Shown here one piece after another: positions 1 through 5,669 of a stretch of 6,180 nt of DNA. Both the position numbers and the translations under genes were made by a program. The first letter of the stretch is position 1, and every line of letters starts with the position of its first letter. The stretch comes from Betaproteobacteria bacterium. GTDB taxonomy: Bacteria; Pseudomonadota; Gammaproteobacteria; Burkholderiales; Casimicrobiaceae. The notes under the pieces are model-generated. The model was not told the origin of the DNA. It saw only the letters and a program-made list of their open reading frames with translations, and searched no databases. Location of the stretch: contig PLYG01000068.1 in assembly GCA_003153335.1 (NCBI GenBank), positions 1-6,180 of the forward strand, given 5' to 3'.

Positions 1-474
1 GCGCGTGCCGTCGTCGATGCCTGCCGCTATCCGCCGCTCGGGCACCGTTCCATCGCGGGCAACATGCCGGGCCTTGGATTTGCCGGCGTGCCTGTGGGCG
101 AGGCCACGCACCGTATGAACGATGAGAACCTGGTGGTAGTAATGCTCGAAACGCCGCAGGCGATCGAGAACGCCGAGCAGATCGCCGCGGTCGAGGGCAT
201 CGACGTGCTGCTGGTGGGAACCAATGACTTGTGCGCCGAGATGGGCATCCATGGGGACTTCGCCAATCCCCGGGTTCCCGAGGCCTACCGCAAGGTGATC
301 GCGGCCTGCGCCAAATACGGCAAGCATCCGGGCATGGGCGGCGTCTACGATCCCAAGCTCATGACCGAATACATCGGCCTGGGCATGCGCTTCATCCTCT
401 CCGGCAACGACCTGGCCTTCCTGATGGCCGGCGCCCGCGAGCGCGCCTCGATGCTGCGCGCAATTCCGCTGTGA
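1..474 (+). CDS. HpcH/HpaI-type aldolase (class II, metal dependent), C-terminal part, 5' end outside window
   Basis: The frame is open from the first base, so this is the last 157 residues of a protein usually about 250-260 residues long. The family cleaves or forms 2-keto-3-hydroxy acids by retro-aldol chemistry with a divalent metal and a pyruvate-type enolate. In the fragment, MLET (Glu50) and VGTNDL (Asp76) are 26 residues apart, the same spacing as the metal ligands Glu149 and Asp175 known in E. coli HpaI. The PGLGFAG segment (residues 23-29), the GMGGV segment (111-115) and the late FILSGNDLAFL strand and helix also fit the fold. The residue two before the Glu is Met rather than the Gln of HpaI, as in some family members acting on other keto acids. 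The N-terminal catalytic His/Arg region is not visible, so the substrate cannot be named. A citrate-lyase-beta-like relative is the main alternative. Confidence 0.9.
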   Translation, partial: ARAVVDACRYPPLGHRSIAGNMPGLGFAGVPVGEATHRMNDENLVVVMLETPQAIENAEQIAAVEGIDVLLVGTNDLCAEMGIHGDFANPRVPEAYRKVIAACAKYGKHPGMGGVYDPKLMTEYIGLGMRFILSGNDLAFLMAGARERASMLRAIPL

Positions 475-579
475 TGACTCTTTCTCGTACGCCCCAAGGC
501 GAAAGTCGCGCACTTTTGACGCGATCGACATCGATGCCCTGGCCCGGCTTCGCGATTTGGCACTGTCGAGGTTTGACAC

Positions 580-1020
580 TTAGGGCCATTCGCCCTCATC
601 GCTACAATTTTCCACGAAGAGTCTTGCCAAGCCCTTGTCGTTGGCCATATAGACTTGAAGGCTCGATGACTTAGGATAGGTACCTTCATCGCAGTCGACA
701 CTCTGTGTTGTTCCAATTACAACCTGTGCTCCTGGCTTTACGTTGCACGAAACCAAATGGTCAAGCGCACTCCAAGTATTGCAGATCGCATAGGACTCGC
801 GGTATGCGTCTCGCGAACCCGCTGGCCTGGTAAGCGCCCACCACCTTCCATACGTTGAACTACCTTTGCTTGAATCGTAGACTCGATACATGCGAATGCT
901 TTGTTCAACTACGAGTACCTTGCCAATGCAAACACCGCCTTTCCCCGTCGCACCACGTGCCTCATCGAGGAGAGCTTCATTGGAGGACTCGACGAGACCA
1001 ACAGGAAGTTGTTCGACCAA
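580..1020 (-). CDS. Hypothetical cysteine-containing protein, 146 aa, TTG start proposed
   Basis: I do not recognise this protein's function. The frame holds 146 residues with a natural-looking composition and five cysteines (C31, C80, C92, C110, C139), plus a central aromatic and basic stretch RMYRVYDSSK...YGRWWALTRP (residues 43-66). The cysteines suggest an exported, disulfide-containing protein, but the proposed start yields no signal peptide or membrane segment. The start is uncertain. The TTG at 1020 has no good Shine-Dalgarno, the frame is open upstream only to a stop near 1084, and the next ATG is residue 44. The gene may therefore use a weak start or be a 5'-decayed remnant. It lies downstream of rsmE on the same strand with a 124-bp gap, so co-transcription is possible. 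Bases 601-720 count as about 47% GC, clearly lower than the flanking genes, which suggests acquisition from elsewhere. That it is coding at all is inferred from composition and length. Confidence 0.6.
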   Translation of the reverse strand: MVEQLPVGLVESSNEALLDEARGATGKGGVCIGKVLVVEQSIRMYRVYDSSKGSSTYGRWWALTRPAGSRDAYRESYAICNTWSALDHLVSCNVKPGAQVVIGTTQSVDCDEGTYPKSSSLQVYMANDKGLARLFVENCSDEGEWP

Positions 1021-1144
1021 ACCGACGCACGCTACACCGTCAGTTGCTACTCGGTGGCGTCCAGCAGGTAAGATGGTGAATATTCACATCTGGCCATGCG
1101 GCACGTGAATAGCCGCGGTCATGCGGTCCAGCGCAGGCCTTGCT
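1021..1144. other. Intergenic gap between rsmE and the hypothetical gene
   Basis: No convincing gene or terminator hairpin is visible here. The gap holds a 12-bp perfect palindrome, listed separately. Read on the minus strand, it contains short frames that stop quickly, including a 16-codon one starting at an ATG inside the gap. The frame of the downstream hypothetical protein extends back about 20 codons into this gap without an ATG, GTG or further TTG start. Confidence 0.5.
1076..1087. promoter_or_regulatory. 12-bp perfect palindrome GTGAATATTCAC, possible operator
   Basis: The sequence GTGAATATTCAC equals its own reverse complement over all 12 bases. It sits 56-67 bases upstream of the proposed TTG start of the minus-strand hypothetical gene and beyond the end of rsmE, which is where an operator for the small gene could lie. 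A dimeric regulator is the usual reader of such a site. No particular regulator family is implied by the sequence, and a chance palindrome cannot be excluded. Confidence 0.3.
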
Positions 1145-1873
1145 TTAGCCGTCCCCCCACAACGCCTGCATCGCAGCCAGCGCCGCCACCGCAGCGGTCT
1201 CGGTACGCAACACCCTCGGCCCCAACGAAAGCGGCGCAAACGCGGCGTCCCGCGCGGCGCGCTCTTCATCGGCGGTGAGTCCGCCCTCGGGTCCGGCCAG
1301 CAGCGCGATGGGTCCGGTCGGCGCGGCCAGATCGCGCAGCCGCGCGCCACCCTCGAACGACAGCACGAATCGCCGCGGCGCCGAGACCGCAGCCAGGCAT
1401 TCGGCGAGGGAGACCGCCGGCAGGACTTCCGGGATCCGGTTGCGCCCCGACTGTTCACAGGCCCCGATCACGATCTGCCGCCAATGGGCGATGCGCTTGT
1501 CGGCGCGATCGCGGTCCAGCCGGACGACGGATCGCTGTGTCGTTACGGGCACGATGGCGGCTACGCCCAGCTCGACCACCTTTTGCAGCGTGTAGTCCAT
1601 CCGGTCGCCTGATGACAGGCCTTGCAGCAACGTCATCTGCAAGGGGCTTTCGCGGTCCGCGGTAGTGACCGTAGAGATTGCCGCATCGGCCGCATCGCGA
1701 TTGATCGCAACAAGCGAACCTAACGCCTCGCGGCCATCGCCCGCAAACAGAACCAGTTCATCGCCAACGCGCAGCCGGCGCACCCGGATCGCGTGATGAA
1801 AAGTCTCGGCCGGCAGCGTCACGGTCTGTCCAGGCGCCAGCGCCAGCGCGCAGTAAAAGCGTGGAGCGCTCAA
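1145..1873 (-). CDS. rsmE: 16S rRNA (uracil(1498)-N(3))-methyltransferase RsmE
   Basis: This enzyme methylates N3 of U1498 in helix 44 of 16S rRNA using S-adenosylmethionine, acting in the cytoplasm on the small subunit. The protein is 242 residues, the usual RsmE length. An N-terminal PUA-like region (about 1-70, with HHAIRVRRLRVGDEL) precedes a SPOUT methyltransferase domain. Hallmarks seen are QKVVELGV (97-104), the EQSGR helix (140-144), LLAGPEGGLT (191-200) and LGPRVLRTETA (217-227), the last two forming the knotted SAM site. I place the start at the TTG at 1873 because it gives the canonical SAPRFY beginning and family length. A GGTGGA Shine-Dalgarno lies 9 bases before it, inside the upstream gene. 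That TTG shares bases with the TGA stop of the acetyltransferase gene (TTGA), which points to translational coupling in the three-gene operon. The non-ATG start may lower its output. Confidence 0.95.
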   Translation of the reverse strand: MSAPRFYCALALAPGQTVTLPAETFHHAIRVRRLRVGDELVLFAGDGREALGSLVAINRDAADAAISTVTTADRESPLQMTLLQGLSSGDRMDYTLQKVVELGVAAIVPVTTQRSVVRLDRDRADKRIAHWRQIVIGACEQSGRNRIPEVLPAVSLAECLAAVSAPRRFVLSFEGGARLRDLAAPTGPIALLAGPEGGLTADEERAARDAAFAPLSLGPRVLRTETAAVAALAAMQALWGDG

Positions 1874-2709
1874 GATTCGGCATCCACCCGCATCAGATGC
1901 ACATGTTCGCCGGCAGGGCGAAACCCGACCCTGCGATAGACGCCGTTGGCGGTCGGATTTTCCGTATCGGCGAACAGATACAGCGGGAAGCGCCCTTGCG
2001 CCAGCAGATGGCGAGACAGGTCGCCCACCAGCGTGGTTGCATAGCCACGACCCCGATGTTCGGGCGGCGTGTACGCCGGTGCGATGCGCGCGGAGCGGAT
2101 GGGAGTCTGTCGATATCCCGCGTGCACGACCGGGGCGCCGTCGACCTCCCAGAACCACGCGCCGCCGGTGCGCAGGCGGCGGTTCACCAGTTGCGGTATG
2201 TCGTCGACCGACTCGCGCACGTTCGCGTCTTCGAAGAATGCCCGCTGCCAGGCGCAGAGCAGATCGAAGTCGGCCTCACCGGCCTGGCGCATCGCGCCGG
2301 GTACGGCGGGAGCCGGGCTCACCGCCTCGAGTCGGTACAAGCGCAGGCCGACATGGGTACAAAACGGCGCACCAGCGAGTTGCGCGTAGGTCTCGGCTGT
2401 CGACTTTTCCGCGACGATGTCGGTGACAACCTGGCCGCCCTCAGCGATCGCGTGGTTCAGCGTTCGCAAAGTGTCGAGCCCGGCCGGTGTCAGAAACAGC
2501 GTGCCCTTCGCCGTCAGCAGCGCGGCGGCAAGCAGTTCGCCGGCGCCGGATACGGTGAAACCGGCGGGGGGCGTGTCACCGGGCTCGACCGCATGGCGCG
2601 AAGCGATCGCGAGCACTTGTGTATTGCCCGCTTCGTCGCGTTCCAGAAACGCCTGCGTATCGCGCCAGAACACCGCAGGATCGGCATGGCGATCGACGCG
2701 CACGGCCAT
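1870..2709 (-). CDS. GNAT-family N-acetyltransferase, 279 aa
   Basis: This is a predicted cytoplasmic acetyltransferase that moves the acetyl group of acetyl-CoA to an amine; the acceptor is unknown. The GNAT core is in the C-terminal half. Residues 210-224 (APAYTPPEHRGRGYA) form the beta4 strand and the acetyl-CoA pyrophosphate loop of R/Q-x-x-G-x-G/A type, followed by an amphipathic helix, LYLFAD (243-248), and NPTANGVYRRVGF (251-263), the usual end of the fold. The N-terminal 130 or so residues form a separate region, in line with larger predicted acetyltransferases of the COG3393 kind; this assignment is from memory of the pattern. The ATG at 2709 has TAGGAG 6 bases upstream. That TAG is the stop of the preceding hydrolase gene, so ribosomes finishing that gene are well placed to restart here. 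The 3' end overlaps rsmE by 4 bases. Confidence 0.9.
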   Translation of the reverse strand: MAVRVDRHADPAVFWRDTQAFLERDEAGNTQVLAIASRHAVEPGDTPPAGFTVSGAGELLAAALLTAKGTLFLTPAGLDTLRTLNHAIAEGGQVVTDIVAEKSTAETYAQLAGAPFCTHVGLRLYRLEAVSPAPAVPGAMRQAGEADFDLLCAWQRAFFEDANVRESVDDIPQLVNRRLRTGGAWFWEVDGAPVVHAGYRQTPIRSARIAPAYTPPEHRGRGYATTLVGDLSRHLLAQGRFPLYLFADTENPTANGVYRRVGFRPAGEHVHLMRVDAES

Positions 2710-2715
2710 GATCTG

Positions 2716-2721
2716 CTCCTA
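2716..2721 (-). promoter_or_regulatory. Ribosome binding site of the GNAT gene overlapping the hydrolase stop codon
   Basis: On the minus strand the bases read TAGGAG. The TAG ends the alpha/beta hydrolase and the AGGAG part pairs with 16S rRNA, 6 bases before the GNAT ATG. This arrangement fixes the GNAT start and argues for one polycistronic mRNA with coupled translation. Confidence 0.75.
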
Positions 2722-3513
2722 CCGCGCGAGAAAGCTGCGCAGCGCGTCGAGCACCGCCTCCGGCGCTTCGGCCATCAATGCGTGGCCGCTACCCGCCACC
2801 TCCACCGTCTGCGCGCCAGGGATGGCTTGACGCATTGCGCCGGCTGCCCGGACCGGCGTCATCGCGTCGCGTTGCCCGAGTATGAACAGCGTCGGGCACT
2901 TGATCGTCGCGGCCGCGGCAAGACCGTTGGCGTAGGCGTTGCACGCGGCGAAATCGGCGTGCAGCACGCCGGGTTTCATCCGCTCCATCAGCCGCTTGTT
3001 CTCGCCCATCACCCAGAACCCCGGGCCTGGATTCGAGGGCTTTTGCGCATAGCCGGAATGCGACCAGATATTGATCATGTCGATCGCGGCCGGTTCGTCG
3101 TCGCGGGTGGCATTGAGCAAATCATCGGCGACGCGCATGGGAAACGCCGTGCCGACCAGCACCAGTTTTGCCACGCGCGACGGCTGGCGCGCCGCCGCTT
3201 CGAGCGCAACCAACGAGCCACCGCTATGGCCCACGACGCTCGCACGCCCGACGCCCGCGGCATCGAACAGCGCGAGCAGCCAGTCAGCCATGGCCTCGAT
3301 GGACTGCAATGGGTCGCCCTCGCTGCGCCCGTGGCCCGGCAGATCGACCGCCAACACCGCGTACCCGTGATGGGCCAGGTAGCGCGACTGCAGGATCCAC
3401 ACGCTGTGGTCGTGCTGGGCGCCGTGCACAAACGTCACCGCCGGCAGCGCCGGATCGAAGCGCTTGCCGCCGGTGTAGGCGTACGCGCGCGCATTGTTCA
3501 CGTCGAGGTACAT
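2719..3513 (-). CDS. Alpha/beta hydrolase, 264 aa
   Basis: This is a serine hydrolase of the alpha/beta fold, probably cytoplasmic since no signal peptide is seen. From the chosen start the catalytic parts are: FVHGAQHDHSVW (28-39, oxyanion-hole HG at 30-31), DLPGHGRSEGD (57-67), the nucleophile elbow GHSGGS (95-100, Ser97), the acid in LGQRDAMTP (Asp216) and GSGHALM with His244. The cap domain (about 125-190) sets the substrate and is not diagnostic, so esterase, lactonase or C-C hydrolase activity are all possible. The frame stays open 69 codons further upstream to 3720. That extension has poor coding character, and the ATG at 3513 begins a normal N-terminal strand (MYLDVNNARAYAY), so the shorter form is preferred. 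No clear Shine-Dalgarno precedes it. It heads the operon with the GNAT gene and rsmE. Confidence 0.9.
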   Translation of the reverse strand: MYLDVNNARAYAYTGGKRFDPALPAVTFVHGAQHDHSVWILQSRYLAHHGYAVLAVDLPGHGRSEGDPLQSIEAMADWLLALFDAAGVGRASVVGHSGGSLVALEAAARQPSRVAKLVLVGTAFPMRVADDLLNATRDDEPAAIDMINIWSHSGYAQKPSNPGPGFWVMGENKRLMERMKPGVLHADFAACNAYANGLAAAATIKCPTLFILGQRDAMTPVRAAGAMRQAIPGAQTVEVAGSGHALMAEAPEAVLDALRSFLAR

Positions 3514-3519
3514 GCCAGA

Positions 3520-3525
3520 AGTATA
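3520..3525 (-). promoter_or_regulatory. Possible -10 box TATACT for the hydrolase-GNAT-rsmE operon
   Basis: The minus strand reads TATACT, five of six matches to the sigma-70 -10 consensus, ending six bases before the hydrolase ATG. Transcription would then begin at or next to the A of the ATG, giving a leaderless message, which would fit the missing Shine-Dalgarno. A GTGACA -35-like element lies further upstream but with a 20-base spacer, longer than the usual 16-18, so the call is weak. Confidence 0.3.
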
Positions 3526-3794
3526 GCGGTTTGTGGCCGCCGCCTTGTCACTCGCCTCGCCGCCACGCAGCGTTGGAATCGATGGCGGCGAGGCCTGGAA
3601 ATGCTGCGTTGCAGCGCCTTCCGGCGTCCGCGATTGGGCACAACATGGCCGGAATATTCGGATAGAATTCATCGCTTCGGCAGTGGTGGCATTGTGCCGC
3701 TGAATGGGCGGCGGCCGCAATCGCGACGATTTTGCGCGCTGCGTTGCTGTCGCCGATCCATGCCGCGTTCAACGTGAATGATTGAACAAACACG

Positions 3795-3800
3795 AGGAGA
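3795..3800 (+). promoter_or_regulatory. Ribosome binding site of the GST gene
   Basis: AGGAGA lies 6 bases before the ATG at 3807, within a GAGGAGAG run. It supports that start and suggests efficient translation. Confidence 0.75.
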
Positions 3801-3806
3801 GAAACC

Positions 3807-4484
3807 ATGAAGCTGTACTACCACCCGGTGTCCACCACCTGCCGGCCAATCATGATGCTGGCCGCTGACAATGGGATCAACCTGGACTACCAGGTCGTCG
3901 ACTTGTTCACCGGCGAACACATGCAGGACCCTTACGTGGTGATCAATCCCAGCCGCCAGGTGCCGGCGCTCGAGGATGGCGACTTTCGTTTGACGGAGAG
4001 TTCGGCCATCCTGAAATACCTGGCCGATAAGGCCGGCTCGCCCGCGTATCCCAAGGACCCACGACAGCGCGCGCGTGTGAATGAACGGATGGACTGGTTC
4101 AATACCGGCTTCTATCGGGATCTTGGGTACGGTCTGATCTATCCGCAGGTGTTTCCGCATGTGCGCCGCCCCGACGACACGGTCCAGGCGGGAACTCTGG
4201 CCTGGGGGCGGGAGAAGTCCAATGCGTGGTTGAAAATCCTCGACGAAACCATTATCGGTCCTGCCAACGCCTACGTTTGCGGCAACGAACTGACCATTGC
4301 CGACTACTTTGGCGCCGCGATGCTGACAGTGGGCGAGGTGATTCATCTCGATTACTCGGCCTATCCCAACGTCAGCCGCTGGCTGGCGAACATGAAGGCG
4401 CGTCCGAATTGGAGCAAGGTCAACGAAGGTTTTTACCAGCACTTCGTCGCACCCTACAAGGACGCCAAGTTCCAGGGACTGTGA
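3807..4484 (+). CDS. Glutathione S-transferase family protein, 225 aa
   Basis: This is a soluble cytosolic GST, expected to activate glutathione for attack on an electrophile or to act in a glutathione-dependent lyase or isomerase step. The N-terminal thioredoxin-like domain (about 1-80) begins MKLYYHPVSTTCRP, with Ser9 in the place of the catalytic Ser of theta and bacterial GSTs. The NPSRQVPALEDGDF segment (47-60) contains the cis-proline (Val52-Pro53) that holds the gamma-glutamyl backbone, and LTESSAIL (62-69) has the Glu64-Ser65 pair that binds the glutathione gamma-glutamyl end. The all-helical C-terminal domain carries LTIADYFGA (162-170), the N-capping box with Asp166. Length is typical. 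A strong Shine-Dalgarno fixes the start. The VOC gene follows after 16 bp with its own Shine-Dalgarno, so the two are probably one operon. The substrate cannot be deduced; dehalogenase-type or aromatic-ether-cleaving relatives are possible. Confidence 0.93.
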   Translation: MKLYYHPVSTTCRPIMMLAADNGINLDYQVVDLFTGEHMQDPYVVINPSRQVPALEDGDFRLTESSAILKYLADKAGSPAYPKDPRQRARVNERMDWFNTGFYRDLGYGLIYPQVFPHVRRPDDTVQAGTLAWGREKSNAWLKILDETIIGPANAYVCGNELTIADYFGAAMLTVGEVIHLDYSAYPNVSRWLANMKARPNWSKVNEGFYQHFVAPYKDAKFQGL

Positions 4485-4500
4485 AACACGGGAGCAAGCC

Positions 4501-4980
4501 ATGATCCGCAAGTTGCATCACAACGCGTACCGGTGCCGCGATTCCGAGGAAACCCGGCGCTTTTACCAGGATTTTCTCGGGTTGCCGCTGGCCGAGACCC
4601 TGGAGATAGGCGAAACCAAGTCCGGCCGCAAGACTTCCACGCTGCATACCTTCTACGAGCTGGACGACGGGTCGTACCTGGCGTTTTTCGAAGCGCCCGA
4701 CATGCCGTTCGAATTCAAGAATCAGCATGATTTCGATCTGCACATCGCGCTGGAAGTCGCCCCCGAAGTGTTGCCGCATATGCTGGCCAAAGGCCGCGTT
4801 GCGGGCATCGAAACGCGCGGCATTTCCGATCACGGGATGGTGCACTCGATCTACTTCCGCGATCCCAATGGCTACGTGATCGAGCTGACCGCGAAGACGC
4901 CGGAGCATGACAAGCTGATGGACCCGGCGATCAATGGCGCTCGCGCCAAGATAGATCGGTGGCAAGCGGCCAAGGCGTAG
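4501..4980 (+). CDS. VOC superfamily protein with a glyoxalase I-like metal ligand set, 159 aa
   Basis: This is a vicinal-oxygen-chelate fold protein, the superfamily of glyoxalase I, extradiol dioxygenases and fosfomycin or bleomycin resistance proteins. Two beta-alpha-beta-beta-beta modules are visible, about residues 1-65 and 78-131. Candidate metal ligands are His7 (or His6) in KLHHNAY, Glu64 in AFFEAP, His81 in DLHIAL and Glu128 in YVIELT. In E. coli glyoxalase I the known ligands are His5, Glu56, His74 and Glu122, so the order is the same and the last two spacings differ by one residue. The HSIYFRDPNGYVIELT block (115-130) is a family hallmark. GGGAG 6 bases before the ATG fixes the start. 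It sits 16 bp after the GST gene, which supports a glutathione-linked role. The extra tail and low overall similarity to true GloA argue against naming it glyoxalase I; a dioxygenase or lyase is possible. Confidence 0.9.
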   Translation: MIRKLHHNAYRCRDSEETRRFYQDFLGLPLAETLEIGETKSGRKTSTLHTFYELDDGSYLAFFEAPDMPFEFKNQHDFDLHIALEVAPEVLPHMLAKGRVAGIETRGISDHGMVHSIYFRDPNGYVIELTAKTPEHDKLMDPAINGARAKIDRWQAAKA

Positions 4981-4987
4981 CGCTAGA

Positions 4988-5025
4988 CGCTGGATTGCGT
5001 CAGGATGTGACGCCTATCGCCAGCG
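4988..5025 (+). terminator. Nested inverted repeat after the VOC gene, possible terminator or 3' mRNA structure
   Basis: Eight bases after the VOC stop, CGCTGG (4988-4993) pairs with CCAGCG (5020-5025). Inside it GCGTCA (4997-5002) pairs with TGACGC (5008-5013) around a 5-base loop. The two 6-bp stems are separated by a 3-by-6 internal loop. No T-run follows, so it is not a classic intrinsic terminator; it could protect the 3' end or work with Rho. Confidence 0.4.
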
Positions 5026-5141
5026 CTCGATGCCGTTCGCGCCGGACAGGATTATTGCAGGATTGAAGGGCGTTTAGCAGCACGCGCGCCGGGTCGCCGC
5101 AGTGCGACTAACGCTTCCCGGCACAATACTTTGTCTACAAC

Positions 5142-5148
5142 GAGGAGG
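5142..5148 (+). promoter_or_regulatory. Ribosome binding site that fixes the cytochrome c start
   Basis: GAGGAGG lies 6 bases before the ATG at 5155. The frame also opens at a TTG at 5131, but that start would place this near-perfect Shine-Dalgarno inside the gene, so the ATG at 5155 is preferred. Confidence 0.85.
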
Positions 5149-5154
5149 TTGAAG

Positions 5155-5658
5155 ATGGTGAAAGCAATGCAACGGTCGCTGGCAGCCGCAGCGGTTCTGG
5201 GCGCGCTTGGCGCGACGCTGTATGCACCGGGCGCGGCAACTGCCGCGGGTAAAGCCGATCCGATGATCGCGGGCGGCAAGTATCTGGTGACGATCGCCGG
5301 CTGCAACGATTGCCACACGCCGGGCTACGCCGAGAGCGAAGGCAAGACGCCGGAAAAGGATTGGCTGACTGGCGATATCCTGGGCTGGCGCGGGCCGTGG
5401 GGAACCACGTACCCCGTTAACCTGCGGCTCTATATGCAGAGGATGACCGAGGCGCAATGGGTGAAAGCCGCGCACGCGCTCAAGGCGCGCCCGCCGATGC
5501 CCGCCGTCAACGTGAGGGCGATGAAGGACCAGGACCTGAAGGCGATCTACCGTTACATCAAACATCTGGGTCCGGCCGGCAATGAAGCGCCAATCTATCT
5601 GCCGCCCGACAAGACGCCCAACCCGCCATTCGTCCAGTTCCCGAGGCTGCCGAAGTAA
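5155..5658 (+). CDS. Exported monohaem c-type cytochrome, 167 aa precursor
   Basis: This is a periplasmic electron carrier with one covalently bound haem. The N-terminus MVKAMQRSLAAAA begins a signal peptide with a basic n-region and an Ala/Leu-rich core, with likely cleavage after the AATAA near residue 31. The haem site is GCNDCHT, with Cys50, Cys53 and the proximal ligand His54. The distal ligand is most likely Met115 in ARPPMPAVN, and the DLKAIYRYIKHLGP helix (127-140) is the usual C-terminal cytochrome c helix. A Trp/Gly-rich insert (GDILGWRGPWGTTYP, 73-87) separates the two halves, as in cytochrome subunits associated with periplasmic dehydrogenases. No dehydrogenase gene is in view, so the partner is unknown. 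The proline-rich tail (144-167) is probably extended. It is 174 bp from the VOC gene with a hairpin between, so it is probably transcribed separately, although no clear promoter is visible. Confidence 0.93.
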   Translation: MVKAMQRSLAAAAVLGALGATLYAPGAATAAGKADPMIAGGKYLVTIAGCNDCHTPGYAESEGKTPEKDWLTGDILGWRGPWGTTYPVNLRLYMQRMTEAQWVKAAHALKARPPMPAVNVRAMKDQDLKAIYRYIKHLGPAGNEAPIYLPPDKTPNPPFVQFPRLPK

Positions 5659-5669
5659 TTCAAAGACAG

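Larger units (their letters stand above)
3514..3806. other. Divergent intergenic region, 293 bp
   Basis: This stretch separates the minus-strand hydrolase operon from the plus-strand GST operon and should carry both promoters. On the plus strand, TAGAAT at 3663-3668 matches the -10 consensus at five of six positions but has no convincing -35 partner at normal spacing. A short palindrome GAATATTC (3652-3659) lies just before it, sharing its core with the 12-bp palindrome near 1076. The frames open on both strands here look like accidents of GC-rich sequence. Confidence 0.5.

Noticed and set aside
475..579. Terminator between the aldolase and the convergent hypothetical gene
   Set aside because: Only weak pairings are visible (TCGCG at 506-510 with CGCGA at 520-524, and TGGCCC at 540-545 with GGGCCA at 583-588 across a long loop), with no T-run.
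476..582. Peptide-like frame ending ...DALARLRDLALSRFDT in the gap after the aldolase
   Set aside because: It looks protein-like by eye, but no start codon with a ribosome site precedes it and it is only about 35 codons long, so chance is the simpler explanation.
1874..2158. An N-terminal extension of rsmE by 95 codons
   Set aside because: It is simply the antisense-free alternative frame inside the GNAT gene. The TTG at 1873 gives the family length, the expected SAPRFY start and a good Shine-Dalgarno.
3514..3720. A 69-codon N-terminal extension of the alpha/beta hydrolase
   Set aside because: The extension has no fold-like or signal-peptide character and would make the protein unusually long. 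The ATG at 3513 begins a normal hydrolase N-terminus.
1861..3777. A 638-codon open frame on the plus strand, antisense to the hydrolase, GNAT and rsmE genes
   Set aside because: Its product is Arg/His/Gln-rich with no recognisable domain, and it lies exactly opposite three well-supported genes. Long antisense frames are a common by-product of high-GC codon use.
3548..3808. An 86-codon minus-strand frame in the divergent intergenic region
   Set aside because: It starts opposite the GST start codon, occupies the promoter region and has no recognised features.
5131..5154. TTG start eight codons upstream for the cytochrome
   Set aside because: It would put the GAGGAGG ribosome site inside the coding region. 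The ATG at 5155 has ideal spacing and begins a clean signal peptide.
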